DNA of 64,000 bases from Rubritepida flocculans DSM 14296 (GTDB lineage Bacteria > Pseudomonadota > Alphaproteobacteria > Acetobacterales > Acetobacteraceae). A program made the position numbers and the translations under genes. How positions within the stretch are numbered: the stretch's first letter is position 1; each line of letters opens with the position of its first letter. Shown here in pieces: positions 8,121-15,770 of this stretch. The notes under the pieces are model-generated. The model was not told the origin of the DNA. It worked only from the letters and a program-made list of their open reading frames with translations, and made no database searches. Where the stretch lies: assembly GCF_000425365.1 (NCBI RefSeq), contig NZ_AUDH01000018.1, positions 1-64,000 of the forward strand, read 5' to 3'.

Positions 8121-8285
8121 CATGCCAGCGGCCGCTGATTTCCACTCCTGAGGAGCCGGTGCGGCCGCTGGCATGCCTCTGTTTCGGCGCGCAGCCGCCA
8201 CGCCGGGTCCCACCGAAGCAAAGCTTCGATGGGTGCCCGCCAACTCTGCGCGCGATACGGTTGGCATGTCGTGCCGGCCGCATCA
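8121..8285. repeat. Dispersed three-hairpin element, copy 1
   Basis: Hairpin 1 has perfect 15-bp arms CATGCCAGCGGCCGC (8121-8135) and its complement (8161-8175). Hairpin 2 has arms GCGCGCAG (8187-8194) and CTGCGCGC (8246-8253). Hairpin 3 (8254-8285) is the GATACGG...CATCA terminal palindrome. The loop of hairpin 2 carries a 37-bp insertion absent from the other copies. The last three bases are the TGA stop of the convergently read glycosyltransferase gene. Homologous copies lie at 12824-12980 and 29211-29391. Confidence 0.88.
8205..8241. repeat. 37-bp palindromic insertion nested in repeat copy 1
   Basis: Compared with copies 2 and 3, copy 1 carries 37 extra bases between CGCCACGCC and AACTCTGCG. 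The extra piece is itself a near-palindrome: CCCACCGAAGC, loop AAA, GCTTCGATGGG, with GGGT and GCCC outside. It looks like a second, smaller mobile palindrome that landed in the loop of hairpin 2. Confidence 0.65.
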
Positions 8286-9284
8286 GCCCAGCATGGGTAC
8301 GAGCTGGCTGCGAAAGGTCTCGGCGCAGGCGGGCCAGGAGAAGCGCTCGGCCTGGGCGCGGGCGCGGGTGCGCGGCACCTCCAGCGCGGCGAGGCTGGCG
8401 CGGCGCAAATCCTCGTCCAGCACCCCGCCCGGGCCCACCACGTCCTTGGGCCCCATCACCGGATAGGCGGCCACCGGCGTGCCGCAGGCCATGGCCTCCA
8501 GCAGCACGAGGCCGAAGGTGTCGGTGCGCGAGGGGAAGACGAAGACATCCGCGCCGCGATAGGCGTCGGCCAGCGCCGCGCCGTGCCGCCAGCCGGCGAA
8601 ATGCACGGAAGGATGCGCAAGCTGCAGCGCCGCGCGCTGCGGCCCGTCCCCCACCACCACCTTGGAGCCGGGCAGCTCGAGCGCGAGGAAGGCGCCGATG
8701 TTCTTCTCCACCGCCACCCGCCCCGCGTAGAGAAAGACCGGCCGCGGCAGCCCGGCCCAGGCGTCGCGCGGGCCCTGGTCGGAGAACAGCGCGAGGTCCA
8801 CGCCCCGGCTCCAGGGCAGGATGCGGCGGAAGCCGCGGGCGGCCAGCTCCTCGCGCAGGCTGGGCGTGGCGGCGAAGACGCCCTGCCCCGCGTTGTGGAA
8901 CCGCCGCAGCCAGGCCCAGATCCAGCGCGGCGGAAGGCCGGTGCGCGCCGAGACGTATTCGGCGAAGCGCGTGTGGAAGCTGGTGGTGAAGCGCCAGCCC
9001 CTCTCCCGGCAGAGGGCGCGCGCGGCGAGGCCCAAGGGGCCTTCTGTGGCGATGTGCAGCGCCTCCGGCCGCGCCGCGTCCAGCATGGCCGCGAGCCGCG
9101 CGCGCGGCAGGAAGGCGAGGCGGATGTCGGCGTAGCCGGGCATGGGAAAGCTGCGGAAGCGGTCGGGGCCGATCACCTCCACCGAATCGCCCAGCGCCTG
9201 CATCTCCTGCATCACGCGCTCCAGCGTGCGGACCACGCCGTTCACCTGCGGCCGCCAGGCGTCCGTGACGATGACGACCCTCAT
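8283..9284 (-). CDS. GT4-family glycosyltransferase, probable lipid glycosyltransferase
   Basis: 333 aa. The N-terminal Rossmann half starts RVVIVTDAWRPQVNGVVRTL and contains HIATEGPLGLAARAL and TTSFHTRFAEYVSARTGLP. The C-terminal half has FLYAGRVAVEKNI, VVVGDGPQRAAL, FAGWRHGAALADAYRGADVF, and the EX7E-like FPSRTDTFGLVLLEAMACG. It is closest in style to glycosyltransferases acting on diacylglycerol or phosphatidylinositol. It follows the PlcP-like gene by 13 nt in the same operon, which suggests it glycosylates the diacylglycerol that PlcP releases. That function is inferred. Its TGA is the outermost part of repeat copy 1. Confidence 0.82.
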   Translation of the reverse strand: MRVVIVTDAWRPQVNGVVRTLERVMQEMQALGDSVEVIGPDRFRSFPMPGYADIRLAFLPRARLAAMLDAARPEALHIATEGPLGLAARALCRERGWRFTTSFHTRFAEYVSARTGLPPRWIWAWLRRFHNAGQGVFAATPSLREELAARGFRRILPWSRGVDLALFSDQGPRDAWAGLPRPVFLYAGRVAVEKNIGAFLALELPGSKVVVGDGPQRAALQLAHPSVHFAGWRHGAALADAYRGADVFVFPSRTDTFGLVLLEAMACGTPVAAYPVMGPKDVVGPGGVLDEDLRRASLAALEVPRTRARAQAERFSWPACAETFRSQLVPMLG

Positions 9285-9297
9285 GCGGAGCGGCGCA

Positions 9298-10089
9298 TCA
9301 GGCGGGCAGCGCCTCGCGCTGGCGGGAGGGCGCGCGCTGCACCGCCGCCCAGTCGAGCAGCTCGAAGCGGCCGTCCTGGTGTTCGAGCAGCGCCGTGCAG
9401 CTTTCCACCCAGTCGCCGTCGTTCATGTACATCACGCCGTTCACCATGCGCATCTCGGCGTGGTGGATGTGGCCGCAGATCACCCCGTCATAGCCGCGGC
9501 GCCGCGCCTCTCCGGCCAGCGCCGTCTCGAAGCGGTCGATCGCCTTCACCGCCTCCTTCACCTGGCGCTTCAGCCACTGCGAGAGCGACCAGTAGGGCAG
9601 GCCCAGCCGCCGCCGCGCCAGGTTGAACCAGCGGTTCAGCACCAGCGCCGTGTCGTAGGCCCAGTCGCCCAGATAGGCGAGGAACTTGGCGTAGCGGATC
9701 ACGCCGTCGAACTCGTCGCCGTGCAGGACGAGGAAGCGCCTGCCGTCCGCCGCCAGATGCTCGGCCTCGCGCACCAGCTTCACGCCCTGGATTTCGAGGC
9801 CGAGCCAGTCGCGGAACATCTCGTCGTGGTTGCCCGGGATGTAGATCACCTCGGTGCCGTTCTGCGCGAGGTCGAGCACGGCGCGGATCACCGCGTCGAA
9901 CTCGGGGTGCCAGTACCAGGATTTGCGCAGCCGCCAGCCGTCCACCACGTCGCCCACCAAGTAGAGGCGCTCGCAGCGCACGCGCGAGAGGAAGTCGAGC
10001 AGCATGTCGGAGCGCGAGCCGCGCGTGCCGAGGTGGATGTCGGAGAGAAAGACGCTTCGCACGACCATCGGCGCTTCGCGGGTGGGCAT
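9298..10089 (-). CDS. plcP: PlcP-like metallophosphoesterase (phospholipase C type)
   Basis: A calcineurin-like phosphoesterase related to UDP-2,3-diacylglucosamine hydrolases and to the phospholipase C PlcP of rhizobia and roseobacters. Metal motifs are present in order: FLSDIHLGTRGSRSDMLLDF, YLVGDVVDGWRLR, IYIPGNHDEMF, FLVLHGDEFDGV and ICGHIHHAEMR. The C-terminal NDGDWVESCTALLEH is also conserved in this subgroup. I start at the ATG at 10089; ATGs at 10068, 10098 and 10182 are also in frame and the true start is uncertain. Co-transcription with a GT4 glycosyltransferase matches the known plcP-agt pairing used to replace phospholipids with glycolipids under phosphate shortage. No clear Pho box was seen upstream. 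Confidence 0.8.
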   Translation of the reverse strand: MPTREAPMVVRSVFLSDIHLGTRGSRSDMLLDFLSRVRCERLYLVGDVVDGWRLRKSWYWHPEFDAVIRAVLDLAQNGTEVIYIPGNHDEMFRDWLGLEIQGVKLVREAEHLAADGRRFLVLHGDEFDGVIRYAKFLAYLGDWAYDTALVLNRWFNLARRRLGLPYWSLSQWLKRQVKEAVKAIDRFETALAGEARRRGYDGVICGHIHHAEMRMVNGVMYMNDGDWVESCTALLEHQDGRFELLDWAAVQRAPSRQREALPA

Positions 10090-10246
10090 TCCGGCCATCC
10101 GTGGGCTGTGGATGACGCGCGCAATGCGAGGGATTTCCGCGCTTCGCACGTGAAGCTTGCGTGACCTCCGCGCCCTGCGCATGTCTCGCGGACGACGCGG
10201 AACCGAAAGCGAATCGCCACGATCGCCCTGCTATCGGCTCCGGTTC

Positions 10247-11110
10247 ATGTGGATCGTGTTCAACCCGACGGCAGGCGCCGCGCGGCGCCGCCGCCTGGAG
10301 CGCGCGGCCGCCCTTCTCCCCTCCGCCCGCATCGTCGAGACCGGCGCCCCCGGCGACGCCACGCGCCTCGCCGCGGGCGCGGCGGCGGAGGGCGCGCGGG
10401 TGGTGGTGGCGGCCGGCGGCGACGGCACCATCGCCGAGGTGGCGGCCGGGCTCGCGGGCAGCGGCGCCGCGCTCGGCATCCTGCCCTTCGGCACGGCGAA
10501 TGTCCTGGCGCGCGAGCTCGGCCTGCCGCTCGATGCCGAGGGCGCGGCGCGCGTGATCGCCACGGGGCGGCGGGGGATGCTCCGGCCCGGCCTCGCGCGC
10601 GACGCGGCGGGGAACGCGCGGCTCTTCGTTCAGATGCTGGGGGTGGGCCTGGATGCGGCGGTGGTGCACGCGCTGCCGCCCGGGCTGAAGCGGCGGCTCG
10701 GCGCGCTCGCCTATGTGGTGCAGACGCTGCGGCTGCTGCCCAGGCACCCCTTCGCGCCGCTGCGCCTGCGCGCCGATGGCGGGCCCTGGGAGGAATGCGT
10801 GGCGCTGCTGGCGATGAAGGGGCGGCTCTACGCCGGGCCCTTCGTGGTGGCGCCCGAGGCGCGGGCGGGGATGGAGGGGTTCATCCTCGTCCTGCAGCGC
10901 CGCGGCGGCGCGGGGGCGGCGCTGCTCGCCGGGGCGGCGCTGCCGCTCGGCCTGCTGCCGCGCCTGCCCTTCATCGAGCGGCGCGCCTGCCGCGCGCTGG
11001 AGGTGGAGGGCGCGGGGCTGCTCGCCCAGGCGGATGGCGACGCCGCGCCCGCGCCGCCGCTGCGGCTCAGCGACGCGCCCGCGCCGCTGCCGGTGCTGCT
11101 GCCCCGATAA
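10247..11110 (+). CDS. Diacylglycerol kinase-family lipid kinase (YegS/DgkB-like)
   Basis: 287 aa beginning MWIVFNPTAGAARRRRLERA, the usual first strand of DAGK_cat proteins; upstream in-frame codons read into non-conserved sequence. Nucleotide-binding motifs VVAAGGDGTIAEVAAGLAG and LPFGTANVLARELGLPL are intact, and VQMLGVGLDAAVV matches the conserved GxGxDA turn. The C-terminal half is the beta-rich YegS-like domain. It is divergent from the plcP-glycosyltransferase operon. A role in re-phosphorylating diacylglycerol made by PlcP is attractive but inferred. Confidence 0.8.
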   Translation: MWIVFNPTAGAARRRRLERAAALLPSARIVETGAPGDATRLAAGAAAEGARVVVAAGGDGTIAEVAAGLAGSGAALGILPFGTANVLARELGLPLDAEGAARVIATGRRGMLRPGLARDAAGNARLFVQMLGVGLDAAVVHALPPGLKRRLGALAYVVQTLRLLPRHPFAPLRLRADGGPWEECVALLAMKGRLYAGPFVVAPEARAGMEGFILVLQRRGGAGAALLAGAALPLGLLPRLPFIERRACRALEVEGAGLLAQADGDAAPAPPLRLSDAPAPLPVLLPR

Positions 11111-11262
11111 GGCAGGGGCTTCGCCCTTTCGCCCCCACCGTGCCGAGACTTCCCGAAGCCCCCGGCGCGCGCCGCGGGGCGAGGACGCGTTGGACAGGGA
11201 CATCGGGCCGCAGGCCCCCGCGCGAACGACCCACCCGACGGCCACCGCCCGCCGCGCGGCGC

Positions 11263-11652
11263 GCTTTCGCCCGCGCCGCCCTGCCCGCCGCCCAGGCCGA
11301 GAGCCGCAACGCCGAGGCGCTGCTCGCCGCCGCCGAGGCGGGCCGGGAGGAGCTGCGCCTCATCGCCCGCCAGATCGAGGCGCTGGAGCCGCAGGCGCGC
11401 GAACTCGCCGCAGGCGCGCGAGCTCGCCACCGCGCGCGACGAGGCCGACCGCACGCGGCGCATGCCTCTGGACGGCGTGGTGAACCGCGTCTCCGTCGAT
11501 CCGGGCGAATATGTGCTGGCGGGCCAGCGGATCATGCTGGTGCACGACCCCTCCGCCATCCGCATCGAGGCCGATGCGAAGCAGACGGAGCTGCGCCACT
11601 TCCGCATCGGCGCCCCGGTGCGCGTGACGCTGGATGCCTGGGGCTGGCGCGC
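11263..11652 (+). pseudogene. HlyD/EmrA-type membrane fusion protein remnant, frameshifted
   Basis: One frame gives a coiled-coil segment (AAQAESRNAEALLAAAEAG, LRLIARQIEALEPQARELA). The +1-shifted frame continues ELATARDEADRTRRMPLDG, VVNRVSVDPGEYVLAGQRIM and LRHFRIGAPVRVTLDAW, a lipoyl/barrel half typical of HlyD/EmrA adaptors. The break coincides with a 19-bp direct duplication (11391-11409 and 11410-11428, one mismatch); removing one unit joins the frames exactly. The N-terminal anchor and the C-terminus are missing, so this is a decayed fragment. It lies between the lipid kinase gene and a convergent gene. Confidence 0.75.
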
Positions 11653-11684
11653 GGTGTTCTTCCTCAGCCGCCAAGCGGCGCTCC

Positions 11685-12734
11685 TCAGCGCCCCAGCGCC
11701 GCGATCTCCTTCTCCAGCGCGGCGATCTCGCTGCGCAGGCGCTGCAGATAGGCGTCGCGCTGGGCGATTTCCGCGCGGGTCTTGAGCTTCCAGTTGTGCG
11801 CGGTGGTGATGTCCTGCCGCTTGCGGCGGATCAGTTCGCGCAGCTCCTCGCGCCGGGCGGCGCGATACTCGGCCTCCGGGTCGCGCAGGGTGGGCGGGGG
11901 CAGCGGGTCGAGATGCGGTCGGGGCGGGGCCTCCTCCGCGGCTGCGGGCTCGGGCGCGGGCGGCTCGGGCACCCAGAGCGCGCCGCCCGCCGCCACCGCC
12001 TCGAAGAGGCGGATCAGCACGGACCAGCGCATCAGCCGCGCCTCGGAGAGCGGAAGGGCCTCGGGCGCATCCTCCCCGCCGCGCAGCGTCCAGCCGGCGC
12101 TGCGCCGCGCCTCCACCGCCGCGCGGAAGCGCGCCGCGGCGCTTCTTCCGTAATGCTCGGCCAGGAAGCCCTCCACCTCGGCGAGGCCCGCCACCGGGAG
12201 GCCCCGGCGGTGGCGGCGCCAGGCGCGCATCACCTCGCGCGCGTCGAGCAGCGCCTCCAGCCGCTCCCAGGCGCCGTCATGGAAGGGCTCGGCAAGCCAG
12301 AGCCCCGCCCAGCGCAGCAGATAGGCGAGGCGGGCCGCGCCCTCGGCCAGCATCTCCGGCGCGCCGCCCCAGCGCAGCACGCCCCAGAGCGCCGCGGCCC
12401 CGAGCACGGCCAGCCCCGCCGTGACCGCGAGGGTGCCGGCGCTCAGCCCCACCGCGGCGAAGCCCAGCGCGGCGAGGGCGGCGGCGTCCAGCAGCAGCAG
12501 CAGCCCGGCGCGCAGCCGCGCCCGCAGCCCCACCCGGCGCGGCCGCCGCCGCCGCGTCATGCGCGAGGGGGCGGGGGCGGGCCGGGCGCCGGCCGCCGCG
12601 CCCTGGGCGGCCAGCAGGGCGCGCGAGCGGGCGAGCAGCCGCGCGACATCCTCCCGCCGCTCGGCAAGGCCGCTCTGCTCCAGCCGCGCGACCAGCGCGC
12701 GCAATTCCGCCTGGCGGGCCGCCTCCGCGCGCAT
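11685..12734 (-). CDS. Hypothetical membrane protein with terminal coiled coils
   Basis: 349 aa; I do not recognise a family. The ATG at 12734 has an excellent AGGAGG five bases upstream, so I prefer it to the GTG at 12740, which overlaps that site. Residues 1-40 form a charged helix, followed by a basic RRRRPRRVGLRARLR stretch. Two adjacent hydrophobic segments follow (LLLLLDAAALAALGFAAVGL and TLAVTAGLAVLGAAALWGVL). The middle is Ala/Arg-rich and ends in a Pro-rich linker. The last 70 residues are a predicted coiled coil ending LRSEIAALEKEIAALGR. Repeat copy 2 lies upstream. Confidence 0.7.
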   Translation of the reverse strand: MRAEAARQAELRALVARLEQSGLAERREDVARLLARSRALLAAQGAAAGARPAPAPSRMTRRRRPRRVGLRARLRAGLLLLLDAAALAALGFAAVGLSAGTLAVTAGLAVLGAAALWGVLRWGGAPEMLAEGAARLAYLLRWAGLWLAEPFHDGAWERLEALLDAREVMRAWRRHRRGLPVAGLAEVEGFLAEHYGRSAAARFRAAVEARRSAGWTLRGGEDAPEALPLSEARLMRWSVLIRLFEAVAAGGALWVPEPPAPEPAAAEEAPPRPHLDPLPPPTLRDPEAEYRAARREELRELIRRKRQDITTAHNWKLKTRAEIAQRDAYLQRLRSEIAALEKEIAALGR

Positions 12735-12823
12735 CCGCACCTCCTGCGGCCACTCTGCGCGGCGGAGCTTGACAGGCGGTGAATCGGCGCGAACCCGCGG
12801 CCGCCCGCCGACCCGGCCTGCGC

Positions 12824-12980
12824 GATAGGTCCGGCGTGGCCGCCGGCCGTATCATACCAGCGGCCGCTGATTTCGACTCCTGAGGAGCCGGTGCGGCCGC
12901 TGGTATGCTTGTGTTTTGGCGCGCAGCCGCCACACCAACCCTGCGCGCGATACGGTCGGCATGTGATGCCGCCCGTATCA
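12824..12980. repeat. Dispersed three-hairpin element, copy 2 (most complete)
   Basis: Order: outer palindrome (12824-12854, GATAGG...CGTATCA); hairpin 1 (arms CATACCAGCGGCCGC 12853-12867 and complement 12893-12907); hairpin 2 (GCGCGCAG 12919-12926 and CTGCGCGC 12941-12948); outer palindrome (12949-12980, GATACGG, inner CGGCAT-GTG-ATGCCG, CCGTATCA). Both ends read TGAT inward. The right end supplies the TGA stop of the M48 peptidase gene. The left end lies 90 bp upstream of a start codon, so no stop is involved there. Confidence 0.88.
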
Positions 12981-13943
12981 CGCCGCGAGCGGCCCCGGAT
13001 CCTCCCCGCCGGCGTAGCGCACCATCGCCGCCACGCGCGCGGCGATGGGCGGATGGGTGGCCCAGAGCGCCGGCCCGCGCGCCAGAGCGGCGTCGTCCAG
13101 CATCATCGCCCGCACCAGGCTGGGCAGTTCCGGCAGGGCGCTGCGCCCTTCGATGCGGCGCAGCGCGCGGATCATCGCGTTCGCGTCGCCGGTGAGGCGC
13201 ACCGCCTCGGCATCCGCCTGGAACTCGCGGTTGCGCGACAGGGCGAAGCGCAGCACCGCCCCGAGCGCGGCCGCGAGCAGGATGAGCAGCAGCCCGACCA
13301 GCGCCGCCGCCCCCGCGCCCCCGCGCCGGTCGCCGCCGCCGCGCGGCAGACGGAAGCGCGCGCGGGAGAAGGCCTCGACGAAGAAGGTCAGCATCCCCGC
13401 GAAGATCGCCGCCACCACCCCGAGCCGCGCATCCCCGCCGCGGATGTGCGCGAGCTCATGCGCCAGCACGGCGCGCAGCTCCTCGCGGCCCAGCGCGTCG
13501 AGGAGGCCGCGCGTCACCGTCACCTGGCCCTCGGCGCGCGAGAGGCCGGAGGCGAAGGCGTTCAGCGCGGGCACCTCCATCACCGCCAGCCGCGGCATGC
13601 GCTCGCCGCGGCTGATGCACAGCGCCTCCATCTCGTTCCACAGCAGCGGCTCCTCGCGCCGCGTCACGGGGCGCGCGCCGGTCACGCCGTCGAGCAGGCG
13701 CTGGTGCGCGGCCCAGGCGATGGCGAACCACAGCAGCGCGAGCAGGAGGCCCGCGAGCAGGGCGCCCGGCAGCGCATTCCAGGCGAGGCGGAAGGCCTGC
13801 GCCTCCGTCTCCGCCACCCCGGCGGCGAAGAGCAGCGCGAGGCCGAAGATCAGCAGCGCCAGCAGAAGCGGGAAGCCCGCCAGCAGCAGCGCGCATTTCC
13901 AGTTGTTGTTCCAGACGCGGGTGGAGAGGCCGATGGCCCGCAT
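12978..13943 (-). CDS. M48-family metallopeptidase (HtpX-like)
   Basis: A membrane zinc peptidase of 321 aa. Two N-terminal membrane segments (about residues 20-42 and 58-80) precede the peptidase domain. The zinc motif is VLAHELAHIRGGD (HExxH), with REFQADAEAVRLTGD supplying the third ligand glutamate. A further hydrophobic pair lies between (AALVGLLLILLAAALGAVL). MPRLAVMEVPALNAFASGLS is typical of HtpX-type proteins. It follows lemA after 3 nt; lemA-htpX pairs are common and are linked to membrane protein quality control. Its stop codon is part of repeat copy 2. Confidence 0.9.
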   Translation of the reverse strand: MRAIGLSTRVWNNNWKCALLLAGFPLLLALLIFGLALLFAAGVAETEAQAFRLAWNALPGALLAGLLLALLWFAIAWAAHQRLLDGVTGARPVTRREEPLLWNEMEALCISRGERMPRLAVMEVPALNAFASGLSRAEGQVTVTRGLLDALGREELRAVLAHELAHIRGGDARLGVVAAIFAGMLTFFVEAFSRARFRLPRGGGDRRGGAGAAALVGLLLILLAAALGAVLRFALSRNREFQADAEAVRLTGDANAMIRALRRIEGRSALPELPSLVRAMMLDDAALARGPALWATHPPIAARVAAMVRYAGGEDPGPLAA

Positions 13944-13946
13944 CCC

Positions 13947-14504
13947 TCAGAACTTCACCTCCGGCGGGGCCTGGGTGGCGGCGCGCTCGGCCTCGCCCAG
14001 CTCGAAGAAGCCGCGCGGGGCGAAGCCGAGCGGGCGGGCGAGGAAGACCATGGGCAACTGCTCGGTGGCCGTGTTGTATTCCTGCACCGCGTTGTTGAAG
14101 AAGCGCCTTGCGGCGGCGATGCGGTTCTCGAGCTCCGACAGCTCGCGCTGCAGCTCGAGGAAGTTCGTGTTGGCCTTGAGCTCCGGGTAGGATTCCGCGA
14201 GCGCGAAGAGCTGCCGCAGCGCCCCCTGCAGCGCCCCTTCGGCCGCGCCCGCCGCCTCGGGCCCCTGCGCGGAGAGCGCGGCGTTGCGCGCGCGCACCAC
14301 GGCCTCCAGCGTCTCGCGCTCATGGCCGGCATAGCCCTTCACCGTGGCGACCAGGTTCGGGATCACGTCATGCCGCTGCTTGAGCTGCACCTCGACATCC
14401 GCCCAGGCCTGGTTCGTGACCTGCCGCAGCGCGACCAGGCGGTTGTAGAGCAGCACCAGAAGCCCGACCGCCGCCAGGGCGAGGGCGAGAATGATCCATT
14501 CCAT
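13947..14504 (-). CDS. lemA: LemA family protein
   Basis: 185 aa: a short N-terminal membrane helix ([20 protein letters not shown]) and a long helical LemA domain. Conserved features include [36 protein letters not shown], the [20 protein letters not shown] segment and [16 protein letters not shown]. The C-terminus ends in the usual [20 protein letters not shown]. The precise activity is unknown. It is encoded immediately ahead of the M48 peptidase, so the two probably act together. Confidence 0.92.
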   Translation of the reverse strand: MEWIILALALAAVGLLVLLYNRLVALRQVTNQAWADVEVQLKQRHDVIPNLVATVKGYAGHERETLEAVVRARNAALSAQGPEAAGAAEGALQGALRQLFALAESYPELKANTNFLELQRELSELENRIAAARRFFNNAVQEYNTATEQLPMVFLARPLGFAPRGFFELGEAERAATQAPPEVKF

Positions 14505-14655
14505 CGGCGGTCTCTCCTGCGGCGGCGCGCGCAGGCTAGCCGCATCGGCCCGCCCCCGCCCAGCGCCCCTTGCGCCGCGGGCCCGCTTGGCCTATGCGCG
14601 CCGCTTCAACGGCCGGGCCGCCATCGCGGCCTGCCGCATCCCACAAGGCCGCGCC

Positions 14656-14880
14656 ATGAAGCCCGACACCCATCCCGACTATCACGAGATCACCGTCATC
14701 ATGACGGACGGCAGCAGCTTCACCACGCGGAGCTGCTGGGGCAAGCCGGGCGACACGCTGCGCCTCGACATCGACCCGAAGAGCCATCCGGCCTGGACGG
14801 GCGTGCAGCGCATCATCGACACGGGCGGCCAGGTGGCCAAGTTCAACAAGAAGTTCGGCGGGCTCGGCATCAAGAAGTAG
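14656..14880 (+). CDS. rpmE: 50S ribosomal protein L31
   Basis: 74 aa: [20 protein letters not shown], then [20 protein letters not shown] and [17 protein letters not shown]. Size and the N-terminal HPDYHEI motif identify L31. The zinc-binding CxxC pairs of the C+ form are absent (a single Cys remains), as in the C-minus type common in alphaproteobacteria. It is a monocistronic gene; GC-rich inverted repeats follow it (about 14933-14967) without a clear T-tract. Confidence 0.93.
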   Translation: MKPDTHPDYHEITVIMTDGSSFTTRSCWGKPGDTLRLDIDPKSHPAWTGVQRIIDTGGQVAKFNKKFGGLGIKK

Positions 14881-14983
14881 CCGCCCGGCGCGCCCGGCGG
14901 CCGCATCGCGGCCGGCGCCCCGCTCGCTTCGCGCGCCCCGCCGGGCTGGCCTCGGGCGGGGCGCGTCGCGTTGCGCCGCCCCC

Positions 14984-15012
14984 CTTGAAGCCGGGCGGCG
15001 GCCTGCCTAGCT
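14984..15012 (+). promoter_or_regulatory. Sigma32-type heat-shock promoter of the Hsp20 gene
   Basis: CCCCCTTGAAG (CTTGAAG at 14984-14990) matches the RpoH -35 consensus, including the preceding C run. CCTAGCT at 15006-15012, 16 nt further on, is a plausible -10. The predicted start would fall at about 15018-15021, immediately before the first leader hairpin. Seen by consensus matching only. Confidence 0.6.
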
Positions 15013-15019
15013 CATGGAT

Positions 15020-15127
15020 CGCCAGGGCGCCCGGACGGGGCCCTGGCGCGGACCCGAAGCGACGCCGCCCGCGTGGGGCGTCGCGGCAGGGCCGCCCCAC
15101 ACGAACCTTGCTCCTGAAGGGGGTTCC
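15020..15127 (+). promoter_or_regulatory. ROSE-like RNA thermometer in the Hsp20 leader
   Basis: The leader folds into stacked hairpins: 15020-15048 (CGCCAGGG...CCCTGGCG) and 15059-15084 (GCGACGCC...GGCGTCGC). The final one is 15103-15126, where GAACC pairs with GGTTC and CTCC with the GGGG of the ribosome-binding site. The final arm contains TTGCTCC, the ROSE hallmark (UUGCU facing the Shine-Dalgarno). The ATG follows at 15128. ROSE elements repress small heat-shock genes at low temperature by hiding the ribosome-binding site. Structure by eye; not computed. Confidence 0.75.
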
Positions 15128-15592
15128 ATGAACGCGATCGACTTCTCCCCGCTGCTGCGCACCGCCATCGGCTTCGACCGCTTCGCCCGCCTGCTCGACG
15201 GCGCGCGGATGCAGGCCGACGCCCAGGCCTACCCGCCCTACAACATCGAGGTGACGGGCGATGACAGCTACGTGCTCACCATGGCCGTGGCCGGCTTCGC
15301 GCCCGAGGACATCGAGGTGGTGGTGCGCGAGGACACGCTGACCATCAGCGGCAAGGCCAGCCAGCCCCAGCCCGAGACCGAGCGGCGATTCCTGCACCGC
15401 GGCATCGCCGGCCGCGCCTTCGAGCGCCGCTTCGTGCTCGCCGACCATCTCGTGGTCCAGGGTGCGCGGCTGGAGAACGGGCTGCTGCACATCGCCCTGA
15501 AGCGCGAGGTGCCCGAGGCTCTGAAGCCCCGGCGCATCGCCATCCAGACCGCCGCGCCCGCCGCGCGGCCGGTGATCGAGCAGGCGGCCTGA
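15128..15592 (+). CDS. Hsp20/alpha-crystallin family small heat-shock protein (IbpA-like)
   Basis: 154 aa molecular chaperone that holds unfolding proteins. It opens with MNAIDFSPLLRTAIGFDRFA, like IbpA (the class A N-terminus). The alpha-crystallin domain runs from about residue 36 (YNIEVTGDDSYVLTMAVAGF) to 132, with AFERRFVLADHLVVQGARLE and the ENGLLHIALKREVPE strand. The C-terminal I-x-I-like anchor is RRIAIQT. The start at 15128 is the one preceded by the AAGGGGG site held in the ROSE-like hairpin. It is a single-gene unit closed by the terminator at 15624. Confidence 0.93.
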   Translation: MNAIDFSPLLRTAIGFDRFARLLDGARMQADAQAYPPYNIEVTGDDSYVLTMAVAGFAPEDIEVVVREDTLTISGKASQPQPETERRFLHRGIAGRAFERRFVLADHLVVQGARLENGLLHIALKREVPEALKPRRIAIQTAAPAARPVIEQAA

Positions 15593-15623
15593 TCCGCGGG
15601 CCGGCCAGGCGCCCATGCCCGAG

Positions 15624-15656
15624 GGGCCGGCGGGGGAGACCCTGCCGGCCCTTTTT
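15624..15656 (+). terminator. Rho-independent terminator of the Hsp20 gene
   Basis: GGGCCGGC (15624-15631), a 12-nt loop and GCCGGCCC (15644-15651) form a perfect 8-bp stem, followed directly by TTTTT (15652-15656). It sits 31 nt after the Hsp20 stop. Confidence 0.88.
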
Positions 15657-15770
15657 CCTGCGGCCCTGTCGCGCAAGCGGCATGCGATGCCGCCCCCAAT
15701 CATCGGGCGTTGCGCCCCCGCGCCGCCCGCCGCCAATATCCCCCGTGAAGCCGGTGCGGGGAGGCGCGGG

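Noticed and set aside
8121-8285. Small proteins encoded by the repeats (recurring LxFWRAAATPTLRAIRSAC-like peptides)
   Set aside because: Similar peptides appear at all three repeat copies only because the DNA is repeated; no ribosome-binding site, and the frames run through hairpins.
10090-10246. Pho box between plcP and the lipid kinase gene
   Set aside because: I looked for two TGTCA-like direct repeats 11 bp apart and found no convincing match on either strand.
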